Positions 25,884 to 34,648 of a stretch of 64,000 bases of DNA are shown piece by piece. Origin of the DNA: Duganella sp. sic0402 (GTDB lineage: Bacteria; Pseudomonadota; Gammaproteobacteria; Burkholderiales; Burkholderiaceae_D); the NCBI RefSeq assembly GCF_019219065.1, contig NZ_JAHUWK010000003.1, forward strand, positions 496,001-560,000. The letters are read 5' to 3'. Position numbers and translations under genes: made by a program. Numbering within the stretch: the first letter of the stretch is position 1; each line of letters starts with the position of its first letter. The notes under the pieces were generated by a model that ran no database searches, was not told the origin of the DNA, and saw only the letters and a program-made list of their open reading frames with translations.

Positions 25884-25994
25884 AAATCTATTTCCTTGGA
25901 GGAGAATAGAGGAGACAGGTGCAATCATGCCTGTCGCCAATCTATTAATCCAATTTATCTTTCTGATGCCTGAGATTCACCAGACGCATAACGC

Positions 25995-28496
25995 TTAGAA
26001 TTTCACGTCCAGCTTGACGCTGAAGTAGCGGAACACATCACGCGGCGGCACCCAGCTGCTGGCCGAAACCTGCGGCGAGGTCGAGGTCGCACCAGCACGG
26101 AACGACGACGGGCCGCTGGCGTTGGCATTCGGGATGTAGAACTTGTCGAACAGGTTGTTGACGCGGAAGCTCAGCTTGTAGCGATCCTTGCCATCACGTA
26201 CACCAAAGCCCAGATCCGTGATCGAATAGCCATCATTTTCAGCATTCGGATCGTTGTTGATATTGGTGCTGTACTTGCCCTGGTAGCGCACGTTGACGTT
26301 GACGAAGCCCTTGAACGGCATTTGCGGGATCGCGAAGTCATAGTTGGCGCCGATGTTCAGCTTGATCTTCGGCGTACCTGGGAACACGCCGCCGTCCAGG
26401 TTCTGCACGCCGGTGGTCGAGCCTGGCGAGATCGGGAAGCAGGCCGCGTTCTGGCCGGCGATCGAGCCATTCGCTGCGTACTTGGTGGTGCCCACCGCCA
26501 CATTGGTCGGATCGCTGTAGCAAGGACCGTTGGCCCACTGATCGATCTTCGGACGGGTGTAGGCCAGCGCCGCGTTCATGGTCAGGTTCTGCGCCAACAG
26601 CGCGTTCATGTCCAGCTCGAAGCCGCGCGTCGAGATGTGCGGAATCGAATTCAGCTGGCTGTAGATGGTTGGATCGTTCGGCAGCACATAGGTGACGTTC
26701 TGCTGGTAGCCGAAGAAGTCCGACAGGTAGGCCGTGGCCGCGATCGACATGCGGTTGTTGAACAGATTGGCCTTGGTGCCGATCTCCAGGCTCTGGCTGG
26801 TTTCCGGTTTGATCGGGAACGCCGCCGATGCCTTCAGGCCCGAGGTCACGTCATACGCCTCGCCCTTGTAGCCGGTGGAGAACTGGCTGTAAACCATCCA
26901 GTCCGGGCTGACCTGCTTCTGGATACTGACTTTGCCGGTGGTGGCGCGGTCGGTGTTGCCGATGCTGTGGAACTGGTCGACGCCTACCGGGCCTGGCTTG
27001 AAGGACGCCTCGTCCAGCTGGTCGGTGTAGAAGTTGCGCTTGTAGTGGTAGCCCGAGATTTCCTCGTTGACGCGCAGGCCGGCGGTCAGCGTCCAGGTCG
27101 GCATGAACTCCCACGACGCCTGGCCGAACACCGATTTATTGGTGTTGTAGATGTCGGTGTAGTAGTTGGTCGGGCTGGATGGCGAGTTGGCGTTGCAGGT
27201 CATCGGCGCGACGCAGTAGCCACGGATGAAGTGGCGGTAAATCTCGTTATGCGCCGCCCACAGGCCGGCCACGTACTTGAAGGTGCCGGTGTCCGGCGAG
27301 ACGTAGCGGATTTCCTGCGTCTTGGAACGGATATCGTAGGTGCCAAACTGGTAGTTGCCGATGGTCGGCACGGTCTGGCCGGCGGCGGCGATGGTCGGCC
27401 GGTCGGTAAAGTCCTGGTCGCGGAAGTCGTTGGCCAGGTATTTGCTCCACGAGGTGATCGACATCAGCGTGGCGTCATTCGGCAGCGTCCACGATACTTT
27501 CAGGCCCACGCCACGGTCGCTGGAGATCAGGCCGGTCGGGAAATCGCGGCGCACATTGCGGTTGCCCTTGTCATTGACGTTGATGCCAGCCAGCAGTTGC
27601 GACGCCGGCAGCAGCGGATTGCCGTTCAGGTAGACGCCATCCAGGCCGATCGGCGTCGACACCTGGGTGCCGGCGGCGGCCGAGCCGGTGCGCAGCACGA
27701 AACCATTCACCGCCGTCACACCGCGCGAGTTTTCCTGGTAGTTATAGCGCGGCGTCAGATCCACTTGCACCGAGTCGATCGGATTCCACTGCAGCTTGGC
27801 CATAAAGGTCTTGCCGCCCGAGCCGTTGACATCGCGGCCATCGGTCAGATTGTGGAAATTGCCCGGCATGCGGGTCTTGCCGGCGTACAGGCGCATCGCG
27901 AAGTGCTCATCCAGCTGGCCGCCGGCCGAGGCGTTGACGCGCCATTCGTGGTCATTGGTCAGGTAGGTGCTGGCGCGATAGGTCATCGGGCCGGAAATCT
28001 GCTTGGTGACGATGTTGACCGCACCGGCCACCGCCGACTTGCCGAACAGCGTACTCTGCGGGCCTTTCAGCACTTCGATGCGGGCCACGTCGGCCAGGTC
28101 CTTGAAGGCCTGGAACTGGGTGGCGATAGGGATGTCATCGATAATCACCGCCACGTCCGACTCGACGCCGATGCCGACCGAAACGGTGCCGATGCCGCGC
28201 ATGAAGATGGCGTTGTTGGCGGCAGTGGTGCCGGCGTTCAGCGTCAGCGATGGCATCATCGCCACCACGTCTTCGATCTCGCGGATATTGGTGCGCTGGA
28301 TTTCCTGCTCGCTCATCACCGAAATCGACATTGGAACGCTTTCCAATTTTTCGACGCGTTTATTCGCGGTTACCACGACAGTATCCAGGGTGCCGGGTTT
28401 GGTGGTGGATTCTTCCTGCTGCGCGTGGGCGTTCATGGCCAGCAAGGCCAAGGCAAGCGCCGAGGCCATCGGCGTCAGGTGGATGGGTTTCTTCAT
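25995..28496 (-). CDS. TonB-dependent outer-membrane receptor
   Basis: 833 residues with signal peptide (1-25, ending NAHAQ), a TonB box (LDTVVVTANKR), a plug domain including MRGIGTVSVGIGVESDVAVIIDD and VARIEVLKGPQSTLFGKSAVAGAVN (about 130-165), and a barrel ending KLDVKF. The plug type is that of the broad catabolic receptor group found in Sphingomonads and Oxalobacteraceae, which import plant or lipid-like compounds as well as oligosaccharides. GGAGACGACC precedes the ATG. Two LacI-like sites lie upstream. It is co-directional with, but 139 bases from, the acyl-CoA dehydrogenase gene, and ends at a strong terminator. The substrate is unknown. Confidence 0.9.
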   Translation of the reverse strand: MKKPIHLTPMASALALALLAMNAHAQQEESTTKPGTLDTVVVTANKRVEKLESVPMSISVMSEQEIQRTNIREIEDVVAMMPSLTLNAGTTAANNAIFMRGIGTVSVGIGVESDVAVIIDDIPIATQFQAFKDLADVARIEVLKGPQSTLFGKSAVAGAVNIVTKQISGPMTYRASTYLTNDHEWRVNASAGGQLDEHFAMRLYAGKTRMPGNFHNLTDGRDVNGSGGKTFMAKLQWNPIDSVQVDLTPRYNYQENSRGVTAVNGFVLRTGSAAAGTQVSTPIGLDGVYLNGNPLLPASQLLAGINVNDKGNRNVRRDFPTGLISSDRGVGLKVSWTLPNDATLMSITSWSKYLANDFRDQDFTDRPTIAAAGQTVPTIGNYQFGTYDIRSKTQEIRYVSPDTGTFKYVAGLWAAHNEIYRHFIRGYCVAPMTCNANSPSSPTNYYTDIYNTNKSVFGQASWEFMPTWTLTAGLRVNEEISGYHYKRNFYTDQLDEASFKPGPVGVDQFHSIGNTDRATTGKVSIQKQVSPDWMVYSQFSTGYKGEAYDVTSGLKASAAFPIKPETSQSLEIGTKANLFNNRMSIAATAYLSDFFGYQQNVTYVLPNDPTIYSQLNSIPHISTRGFELDMNALLAQNLTMNAALAYTRPKIDQWANGPCYSDPTNVAVGTTKYAANGSIAGQNAACFPISPGSTTGVQNLDGGVFPGTPKIKLNIGANYDFAIPQMPFKGFVNVNVRYQGKYSTNINNDPNAENDGYSITDLGFGVRDGKDRYKLSFRVNNLFDKFYIPNANASGPSSFRAGATSTSPQVSASSWVPPRDVFRYFSVKLDVKF

Positions 28497-28517
28497 GGTC
28501 GTCTCCGTTTTAATTTT

Positions 28518-28533
28518 AGTTAATCGTTTAACT
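28518..28533. promoter_or_regulatory. LacI-like operator candidate 1 upstream of the TonB receptor
   Basis: Perfect arms AGTTAA and TTAACT around TCGT. On the minus strand the core reads TTAAACGATTAA, the same AAACGATT centre as the operator of the GH9 gene. It lies 21 bases before the receptor start. Confidence 0.45.
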
Positions 28534-28606
28534 TAAGTGACGAGCAAGATTAAATCAGGCTTCCAAAGAAGTCAATACAAGTGGGAAATCCGCGCAACAG
28601 ATGTGC

Positions 28607-28620
28607 GGAAAACGATTACC
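28607..28620. promoter_or_regulatory. LacI-like operator candidate 2
   Basis: GGAAAACGATTACC is an imperfect dyad with the same AAACGATT centre. It is about 90 bases from candidate 1, a distance compatible with looping. Weak on its own; the evidence is the shared core. Confidence 0.25.
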
Positions 28621-28635
28621 TTCAACCTCAAAGGG

Positions 28636-29850
28636 TTATTTGTAACGAGCAAGTTCCATTTTACCGATCTGGCTGCGGTGCACCTCGTCCGGTCCGTCCG
28701 CCAGGCGCAGCGAACGGGCGCTGGCGTAGGCATGGGCCAGGAAGGGATCGGCCATGCCGCCGCCGCCCTGCACCTGGATGGCCCAGTCGATCACCTTGCA
28801 GGCCATCGCCGGCGCGGCGACCTTGATCATGGCGATTTCCTTGGCCGCCACCTTGTTGCCCACGGTATCCATCATATGGGCCGCATTCAGCACCAGGAAA
28901 CGCGCCTGGTCGATCAGGATGCGCGACTCGGCGATGCGCTCGAGCGTCACGCCCTGCTGCGCCACCGGCTTGCCGAATGCAACCCGCGCCAGGCTGCGCT
29001 TGCACATCTGCTCCAGCGCGCGCTCGGCCAGGCCAATCAGGCGCATGCAGTGGTGGATACGGCCGGGTCCGAGGCGCCCTTGGGCGATCTCGAAGCCCCT
29101 GCCCTCGCCCAGCAGCAGGTTGGCGGCCGGTACCCGCACATGCTCGAACAGCACTTCAGCGTGGCCGTGCGGCGCGTCGTCGAAACCGAACACCGGCAGA
29201 TGGCGCAGGATGTTGACGCCAGGCGTGTCGCGCGGCACCAGTATCATCGACTGCTGCTGGTGGCGGCTCGGATTGTCCGGATCGCTCTTGCCCATGAAGA
29301 TGAACACCGCGCAGCGCGGATCATTGGCGCCGGACGACCACCACTTGCGGCCGTTGATCACGTACTCGTCGCCATCGCGGACGATGGCGCTTTCGATATT
29401 GGTCGCGTCCGACGAGGCCACCGCCGGTTCGGTCATGCCAAAGCAGGAGCGGATACGGCCGTCCAACAGTGGTTCCAGCCATTGCTGCTGCTGTTGCGGC
29501 GTGCCGTAGCGCGCCAGCACTTCCATATTGCCGGTGTCCGGCGCCGAGCAGTTGAAGACTTCCGGCGCCCAGTGCACCCGGCCCATGATTTCGCACAGCG
29601 GCGCGTATTCCAGGTTGCTCAGGCCGGCGCCCCGGCCGGAATCCGGCAGGAACAGATTCCACAGGCCGGCGGCGCGCGCCTTCAGCTTCAGTTCTTCCAT
29701 GATGCGGGTCGCCACCCAGGCGTTGCCGGCCTGGCGGTTGGCGTCCACCTCGGCGTGGAAGGCGGCTTCGTTCGGATAAATATGCTCGTCCATGAAGGCC
29801 GTCAGCCTGGCCTGAAGCTGCTGTACTTTCGGGCTGTAATCGAAGTCCAT
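28636..29850 (-). CDS. Acyl-CoA dehydrogenase, ACAD10/11-like
   Basis: 404 residues, full length for the family. Recognisable blocks are [11 protein letters not shown] (about 18-28), [42 protein letters not shown], the FAD-contact region [29 protein letters not shown], and the C-terminal [11 protein letters not shown]. This combination is that of the ACAD10/11 and LvaC-type enzymes, some of which work with a kinase on 4-hydroxyacyl-CoA. A histidine phosphatase lies just upstream on the same strand, as in many such clusters, but the partner aminoglycoside-phosphotransferase-type kinase is not in this window. Reaction: FAD-dependent alpha-beta dehydrogenation or a variant on phosphorylated acyl-CoA. 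Confidence 0.88.
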   Translation of the reverse strand: MDFDYSPKVQQLQARLTAFMDEHIYPNEAAFHAEVDANRQAGNAWVATRIMEELKLKARAAGLWNLFLPDSGRGAGLSNLEYAPLCEIMGRVHWAPEVFNCSAPDTGNMEVLARYGTPQQQQQWLEPLLDGRIRSCFGMTEPAVASSDATNIESAIVRDGDEYVINGRKWWSSGANDPRCAVFIFMGKSDPDNPSRHQQQSMILVPRDTPGVNILRHLPVFGFDDAPHGHAEVLFEHVRVPAANLLLGEGRGFEIAQGRLGPGRIHHCMRLIGLAERALEQMCKRSLARVAFGKPVAQQGVTLERIAESRILIDQARFLVLNAAHMMDTVGNKVAAKEIAMIKVAAPAMACKVIDWAIQVQGGGGMADPFLAHAYASARSLRLADGPDEVHRSQIGKMELARYK

Positions 29851-29859
29851 CGTGTCTCC

Positions 29860-30555
29860 TTATCGGTATGTGACCGCACCCGGCTGGCCCAGCCACTCCA
29901 GGTGCGCGTAATTATTCAGATAGCTCAGCGTGAACTGGCCGGGGCGCTGCAGCAGCTTGGTGACGCCGCAATTGGCCAGCGTCCAGTTCAGCGCCATCAC
30001 CTGATGGTCCTGCAGCCCAAGCAGGTGCTGCATCAGCGCCGCGATCACGCCACCGGAGGTGAACACGATGGTGGTCTGCTTGCTGCTGTCTGCATCCAGC
30101 CGTTGCAGCGCGTTCACGCAGCGGCCGCGGAACTGTGGCCAGCTTTCGGTGTAATCGCTGCCGGCCATCCAGCGCTGCATGGCGTCGCGGAACAGCTGCT
30201 CCAGCGCGCGCGGCGGATCGACGTGATTGGCCAGCAGCGTCTTGAATGCTGCCGCGTCGGCAAACTCGGGACAATGCCGCAGCAGCACTTCCTTGTGATC
30301 GAACTCGGCGAAGTCCGCGTCGGTGATCCATTCGGTGTCAATCAGCAGCTTCTTCGGCAGCGCGCCCATGCAGGCGTCGGCCGTCTGGCGATGGCGGGCC
30401 ATGCCGCCGTTGATCACCCGGTTGAAGCGCTGATGTGTATTGGCGTACCACTGGCCCAGCAGACGCGCCTGCTCATAGCCCAGCTCCGACAGCTGATCGT
30501 AATTGGCTTTGCCGAAGGAAGCCTGCCCGTGGCGCACCAGAAAAATTTGTCCCAT
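29860..30555 (-). CDS. Histidine phosphatase-superfamily protein
   Basis: 231 residues, beginning with the catalytic FLVRHGQASFG motif (RHG at about 8-10) of the phosphoglycerate-mutase/phosphatase superfamily; a late FTSGGVIAALMQHLL stretch fits the region after the second catalytic histidine, although serine-glycine-glycine stands where SHGG is more usual. GGAGG precedes the ATG. It ends 9 bases before the acyl-CoA dehydrogenase start, so the two form one operon. Homologues often accompany ACAD10/11-type genes. The physiological phosphate ester is unknown; a phosphorylated hydroxyacyl compound is one possibility from context. Confidence 0.82.
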   Translation of the reverse strand: MGQIFLVRHGQASFGKANYDQLSELGYEQARLLGQWYANTHQRFNRVINGGMARHRQTADACMGALPKKLLIDTEWITDADFAEFDHKEVLLRHCPEFADAAAFKTLLANHVDPPRALEQLFRDAMQRWMAGSDYTESWPQFRGRCVNALQRLDADSSKQTTIVFTSGGVIAALMQHLLGLQDHQVMALNWTLANCGVTKLLQRPGQFTLSYLNNYAHLEWLGQPGAVTYR

Positions 30556-30594
30556 CTCGCCTCCTACCAGAGAGCTATAGCTTAGCGGCTGGCC

Positions 30595-30613
30595 TATAAT
30601 TCATCAAATGAAT
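30595..30613. promoter_or_regulatory. TATAAT and inverted repeat between the phosphatase and LysR genes
   Basis: TATAAT at 30595-30600 reads toward the LysR gene. Overlapping it, arms ATTCAT and ATGAAT with a CAA spacer occupy 30599-30613. This is a candidate autoregulatory LysR site that could also control the divergent phosphatase-dehydrogenase operon. Confidence 0.5.
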
Positions 30614-30639
30614 AGTATTAATGCTCACGAATAAATACC

Positions 30640-31545
30640 ATGCATATATCCAAGGTCGATCTCAACCTGTTCATCGTGCTGGACGCGATATACACGGAAG
30701 GCAGCATCACCCGCGCCAGCCAGAAAATGCATCTGACGCAGCCGGCCATCAGCCACGCGCTGAATCGCCTGCGCCAGCTATTCGATGATCCGCTATTCGA
30801 GCGCCAGGGCCATGTGATGACGCCAACGCCGCTGGCCCGCTCCATCATCGAACCGGTACGGCGCGCCTTGCGTGGATTCGAGGTGACGCTGACCGGTGCC
30901 GCGCGCTTTGACGCCGCCAGCAGCGAACGCAGCTTCTCGCTGGCGGTGCGCGACGTGCTGGAAGCCAGCGTACTGCCGCCGTTGATGGCTGGCGTCGCGC
31001 AGCAGGCGCCATCGGCCACCTTGAACACGCTGCAAGTGAGCCGCCGCGAACTGGAAGGCGAACTGGCTGCCGGCACGCTGGACGCCGCCATCGACGTGCT
31101 GCTACCGCTGTCGAACGATATCCGCCGCACGCAGCTGGCCGGCGATCAGACCGTGGTATTGGTGCGGCGCGGCCATCCGCTGGTGAAGCGGCGCGCGCTG
31201 ACGCTGGAGACGTATTTACAGCTGGAGCACATCCAGACCAGTTCACGCCGGCGCGGGCCGGGGCTGGAAGATGTGGAACTGAGCCGGCAAGGCCTGCAAC
31301 GCCGCATCCGCCTGCGCTGCCAGCACTACTTCGCAGCCTGCCGCGTGGTCAGCCAGACCGACCTGGCGCTGACCATGCCCGACCGCCTGGCACGCATCGT
31401 CAACCAGCAATTCAACAACCAGATCCTGCCGCTGCCCTTGCCCATGCCGTCACTGGACGTCTATCTATACTGGCACGCCAACGTCGACAACGACCCGGCC
31501 AACACCTGGCTGCGCAAGCAGATTGCGGCCACCATGCAGCACTGA
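30640..31545 (+). CDS. LysR-family regulator
   Basis: 301 residues with an N-terminal helix-turn-helix (about 7-65, ..GSITRASQKMHLTQPAISHALNRLRQLFDDPLFERQG) of the NodD/NahR/LinR-like branch, in which the DPLF-R-G turn is typical, and an effector domain to the end. It has no clear Shine-Dalgarno sequence. It is divergent from the histidine phosphatase-acyl-CoA dehydrogenase operon and is the natural candidate for its control. An esterase gene begins 34 bases after it on the same strand and may be co-transcribed. Confidence 0.9.
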   Translation: MHISKVDLNLFIVLDAIYTEGSITRASQKMHLTQPAISHALNRLRQLFDDPLFERQGHVMTPTPLARSIIEPVRRALRGFEVTLTGAARFDAASSERSFSLAVRDVLEASVLPPLMAGVAQQAPSATLNTLQVSRRELEGELAAGTLDAAIDVLLPLSNDIRRTQLAGDQTVVLVRRGHPLVKRRALTLETYLQLEHIQTSSRRRGPGLEDVELSRQGLQRRIRLRCQHYFAACRVVSQTDLALTMPDRLARIVNQQFNNQILPLPLPMPSLDVYLYWHANVDNDPANTWLRKQIAATMQH

Positions 31546-31579
31546 ACCACGAACTTCATCCCCCTCTATCCTCAGGAAT

Positions 31580-32419
31580 ATGAAACACATACACTTCTAT
31601 CGCTGGACCCTGCCATCAGCAGTTGCATGCTTGTTTGTCGCCGCTCTGATGTGCATCGCCCGGACCGCCGCCGCCTCGCCACCAGCGACGCCGCTGATCA
31701 TCGGCGAAAGCTGGCTGATCGACTCCTCGGCCCTGGGTGAAAAGCGCCGCATTAATGTCTATCGCCCGTCGGGCCTTGCCGCAGACACGCCGCTGCCCGT
31801 CATGTACATGCCGGACGGCGGCCTGGCGGAAGACTTCCTGCACGTTGCCGGCTTGCTGCAGGTCGGCACGGCCAATATGAGCACCCGCCCCTTCCTGCTG
31901 GTCGGCATCGAAAACACCGAAAGGCGCCGCGATCTGACCGGGCCGACAGACGTCGCCAAGGACCGCAGCATCGCGCCGCGCGTCGGCGGATCGCAGGCAT
32001 ACCGCCGCTTTATACGGGATGAACTCATGCCGGAAGTAGCGAAGCGTTACCGTGTGACGCAAGAGCGTGCGATCACCGGCGAGTCGCTGGCCGGACTGTT
32101 CGTACTCGAAACGCTGGTACAGGAGCCGGAGATGTTCGACACCTACATCGCGCTGGACCCGAGCCTGTGGTGGAATGCCGGGAAATTGCTGTCCCAACCA
32201 GCTGGGAAGATGGCTTTCAGCAGCAGGAAAAACCTGTACATCGGTTCCAGCGCGGACGGCCAGTCCTTCATTAACAAGTCTGCACTCGCAACTGCTTTCG
32301 GCAAGACTGACAACCTGAATTACCACTACGAAGACTGGCCGGCCGAAACGCATGCGACTATTTATCACCCCGCCGCCTTGAAAGCCTTCCGGACGCTGCT
32401 CGCCCCGAAAAAGGACTGA
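31580..32419 (+). CDS. Secreted alpha/beta-hydrolase esterase
   Basis: 279 residues. The ATG at 31580 is preferred to the longer frame from 31523 because CAGGAAT precedes it and a signal peptide follows (AVACLFVAALMCIARTAAA). The fold is that of putative esterases of the IroE/enterochelin-esterase-like group: PVMYMPDGG strand, RPFLLVGIENTERRRDLTG, and the nucleophile elbow ITGESLAGLF (serine near 172). A late ETHATI supplies a plausible catalytic histidine. It should hydrolyse an ester in the periplasm; the substrate is not predicted. Ends 1 base from the convergent pqiC stop. Confidence 0.82.
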   Translation: MKHIHFYRWTLPSAVACLFVAALMCIARTAAASPPATPLIIGESWLIDSSALGEKRRINVYRPSGLAADTPLPVMYMPDGGLAEDFLHVAGLLQVGTANMSTRPFLLVGIENTERRRDLTGPTDVAKDRSIAPRVGGSQAYRRFIRDELMPEVAKRYRVTQERAITGESLAGLFVLETLVQEPEMFDTYIALDPSLWWNAGKLLSQPAGKMAFSSRKNLYIGSSADGQSFINKSALATAFGKTDNLNYHYEDWPAETHATIYHPAALKAFRTLLAPKKD

Positions 32420-32420
32420 A

Positions 32421-33029
32421 TCAGCAGGCCGGTTTTTCACCGGCCGCCAGCGCTCGCACGACCTTGGAGATATCGGCGCCGATGCGGGCGATAGCGCGGC
32501 GGTGGCCGGCCACCAGTTCGTCATAGCCGGGGCCGGCGCTTTCCTGAGCCACGCTGCGGCAGGTCAGCACCTGTGTGGTGCCGGCCAGACGAACGCTCCA
32601 TACGGCGTCGATCAGCGCGTACTGTCCCGGCGCCGATTCAAAGCGCTGCACATTGGTACTGATGCGATAAACCGGTGTTTTGTCCGGCACCGGGTTGCGG
32701 GATACGTCGATGGTCCCGAGTTCGCCGGTAATCGCCAGCGATAAAGCCTGGCCGATCTCCGCCGCTGGCGGCGCCGACCAGCGCTCCTGTTCCAGCACAT
32801 CGATCCGGCCAGCGCCGGTGCTTACCACCAGCTGATTGCGCGCCACCTGCTTCGGCACCACCACCGCCGGCACCTCGATGTAGTATGCCGGCGCGGTGTT
32901 CTCTGCCGACGCGGGCTTGCCGACGCCCAGCCCATTGCTGAGGCTATAGAATTTTTCCTGCGGCACGCTGCCGCACGCCGTCAGCATCGCCGCCGCCATG
33001 GCCAACACGCCTGCACCAACACGCATCAT
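32421..33029 (-). CDS. pqiC: PqiC-type lipoprotein
   Basis: 202 residues with a lipoprotein signal (LAMAAAMLTAC, cysteine near 19) and the ABC-transport auxiliary lipoprotein domain (PQEKFYSLS start, EVPAVVVPKQVARNQLVV, WSAPPAAEIGQAL, LTCRSVAQESAGPGYDELVAGHRRAI). It anchors in the outer membrane and docks the PqiB tube there. The start overlaps the pqiB stop (ATGA type). Third gene of pqiABC, which moves lipids between the membranes and supports envelope integrity. Confidence 0.9.
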   Translation of the reverse strand: MMRVGAGVLAMAAAMLTACGSVPQEKFYSLSNGLGVGKPASAENTAPAYYIEVPAVVVPKQVARNQLVVSTGAGRIDVLEQERWSAPPAAEIGQALSLAITGELGTIDVSRNPVPDKTPVYRISTNVQRFESAPGQYALIDAVWSVRLAGTTQVLTCRSVAQESAGPGYDELVAGHRRAIARIGADISKVVRALAAGEKPAC

Positions 33030-34648
33030 TTTTGCTCTCCTTTTTTCTCCGGCTTGCCGCGTATCAGCGACTCGGGATGCCGTTCCAGATAATCCGCCAG
33101 CGCATTCAGCGACTCCATGGTTTCCGTCACCTGCCGCAAGGCTTCACGCAGGTCGGACTGCATCGGCGAATCCTTTTGCAGCAGCAGGTCCGCTTCGCTG
33201 AAGGTTCTCCGCGCCGCCGCCAGCGTGTCTTTCAGCTCCGGCACCACTTGCGCATCCAGACGCTTCATCAGCACATCGGCACTCTTCAAGGTGTCGCGCA
33301 GATTTTTGCCGATTTCCTCGAACGGCACCTTGTCCAACTTGCGCGCGATGCTGGACAGCTGCGTCTGCAATTCATCCAGGCTGTTAGGCACGGTCGGCAA
33401 TTCCACCACTTCCTGGGTAGTGTCAACCTTGGCCGGCGCCGCATTCGGGAAGAAATCCAGCGCCACGTACAACTGCCCGGTCAGCAGATTCCCGGTACGT
33501 AGTTGTCCACGCAAGCCGCGCGACACCAGCCGCTCCAGCACTTGCGCGCCGGCGTTGCGCTCCTGGTCTTCCTCCACGGTACGCGCAAAGTTGCGTCCCA
33601 GCCGCGCCGGATACATATCCACCGTCACCGGCATGCGGAAGCTCTTCTTCACGCGGTCGAATTCCACGCCCACTGAGCGCACCTCGCCCAGCACAATGCC
33701 ACGGAAGTCGACCGGTGCCCCCGGCGACAGGCCGCGCAGCGACTGATCGAAATACAGCACCGTGGTGACCGCCACGCCATCCGGCTCGCGCATCGCGCTG
33801 GCCTGATCGGGCGCCAGTGCAAACACGCTGCCGCCCGGCGCCACTGCCGAAGGCTTCTGCCCGCTGACCGATTCAAACGCGATGCCGCCCACCAGCAGCG
33901 CAGCCAGCGACTGGGTGTTCACTTTGAAACCGCTTGAATCCAGCCGTACATCGACGCCGCTGGCATGCCACCAGCGGGTGTTCTTGCCGACATACTGATC
34001 GTAAGGCGCGGCGATGAACACCGACATCTTCACGCCACGGCCCTTCTCTTCCAGGTCGAAGCCGGTCACCTGGCCGACCTGAATGCGGCGATAGAAGATC
34101 GGCGCGCCGACATCGATCGATCCCAGCGACTCGCTGTGCAGCATGTAAGACGTGCCCTTCTCGTCGCGGGTGACTTGCGGCGGCTTTTCCAGGCCGGTGA
34201 ATTCATGCGTGGTCTCCTCCGACTTGCCCGCATCCACGCCAATGTAAGAGCCGGACAACAAGGTATTCAGGCCGGTCACGCCGCTCGCGCCGATGCGCGG
34301 CCGCACCACCCAGAAACGCGTGTCTTCCGCCGTGAAACGCTTGGCCTCCTTGCTCATGTCGATGGTCACCAGCACCTTGGACAGATCACGCGCCAGCGAA
34401 ATCGTGCGCACCAGGCCGATGTCCACGTCCTTGTATTTGACCTTGGTCTTGCCCGGCTCCAGCCCATCCGCGCTGCGGAAGCTGACCGTGACGGTAGGCC
34501 CCTGATCCAGCAGCGTCTTGGCCACCAGCGTCAGGCCGATCAGCGCCGCCAGCAAGGGTATCAGCCACACCAGCGACGGCATCCAGCGATTGGCCTTCTC
34601 CACCTCCGGCTCGGGCAACGGCGGATTGCCGTTCTCGTTTTCAGACAT
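33026..34648 (-). CDS. pqiB: PqiB, MCE-domain inter-membrane lipid transport protein
   Basis: 540 residues from the ATG at 34648, chosen because GGAGAGAAGC precedes it; an in-frame ATG at 34660 is also possible. One N-terminal membrane helix (about 25-45) is followed by three MCE domains (about 50-140, 165-230 and 285-390; each shows the pattern of strands around V-KDVDIG, RRIQVGQV and FRGIVLGEV) and a long C-terminal helix (about 430-530) that forms the tube stalk. Seven or so bases overlap the pqiA stop, and the stop overlaps pqiC. The protein spans the periplasm as a hexameric syringe. Confidence 0.93.
   Translation of the reverse strand: MSENENGNPPLPEPEVEKANRWMPSLVWLIPLLAALIGLTLVAKTLLDQGPTVTVSFRSADGLEPGKTKVKYKDVDIGLVRTISLARDLSKVLVTIDMSKEAKRFTAEDTRFWVVRPRIGASGVTGLNTLLSGSYIGVDAGKSEETTHEFTGLEKPPQVTRDEKGTSYMLHSESLGSIDVGAPIFYRRIQVGQVTGFDLEEKGRGVKMSVFIAAPYDQYVGKNTRWWHASGVDVRLDSSGFKVNTQSLAALLVGGIAFESVSGQKPSAVAPGGSVFALAPDQASAMREPDGVAVTTVLYFDQSLRGLSPGAPVDFRGIVLGEVRSVGVEFDRVKKSFRMPVTVDMYPARLGRNFARTVEEDQERNAGAQVLERLVSRGLRGQLRTGNLLTGQLYVALDFFPNAAPAKVDTTQEVVELPTVPNSLDELQTQLSSIARKLDKVPFEEIGKNLRDTLKSADVLMKRLDAQVVPELKDTLAAARRTFSEADLLLQKDSPMQSDLREALRQVTETMESLNALADYLERHPESLIRGKPEKKGEQK

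Noticed and set aside
26322-28523. Long plus-strand ORF of 733 codons
   Set aside because: Antisense shadow of a TonB receptor with clear signal peptide, plug and barrel on the minus strand.
28537-30585. Plus-strand ORF of 682 codons
   Set aside because: Antisense to the acyl-CoA dehydrogenase and histidine phosphatase genes.
32421-32460. GGCCGG/CCGGCC hairpin as terminator of the esterase gene
   Set aside because: It lies inside the pqiC coding end and has no following T-run.
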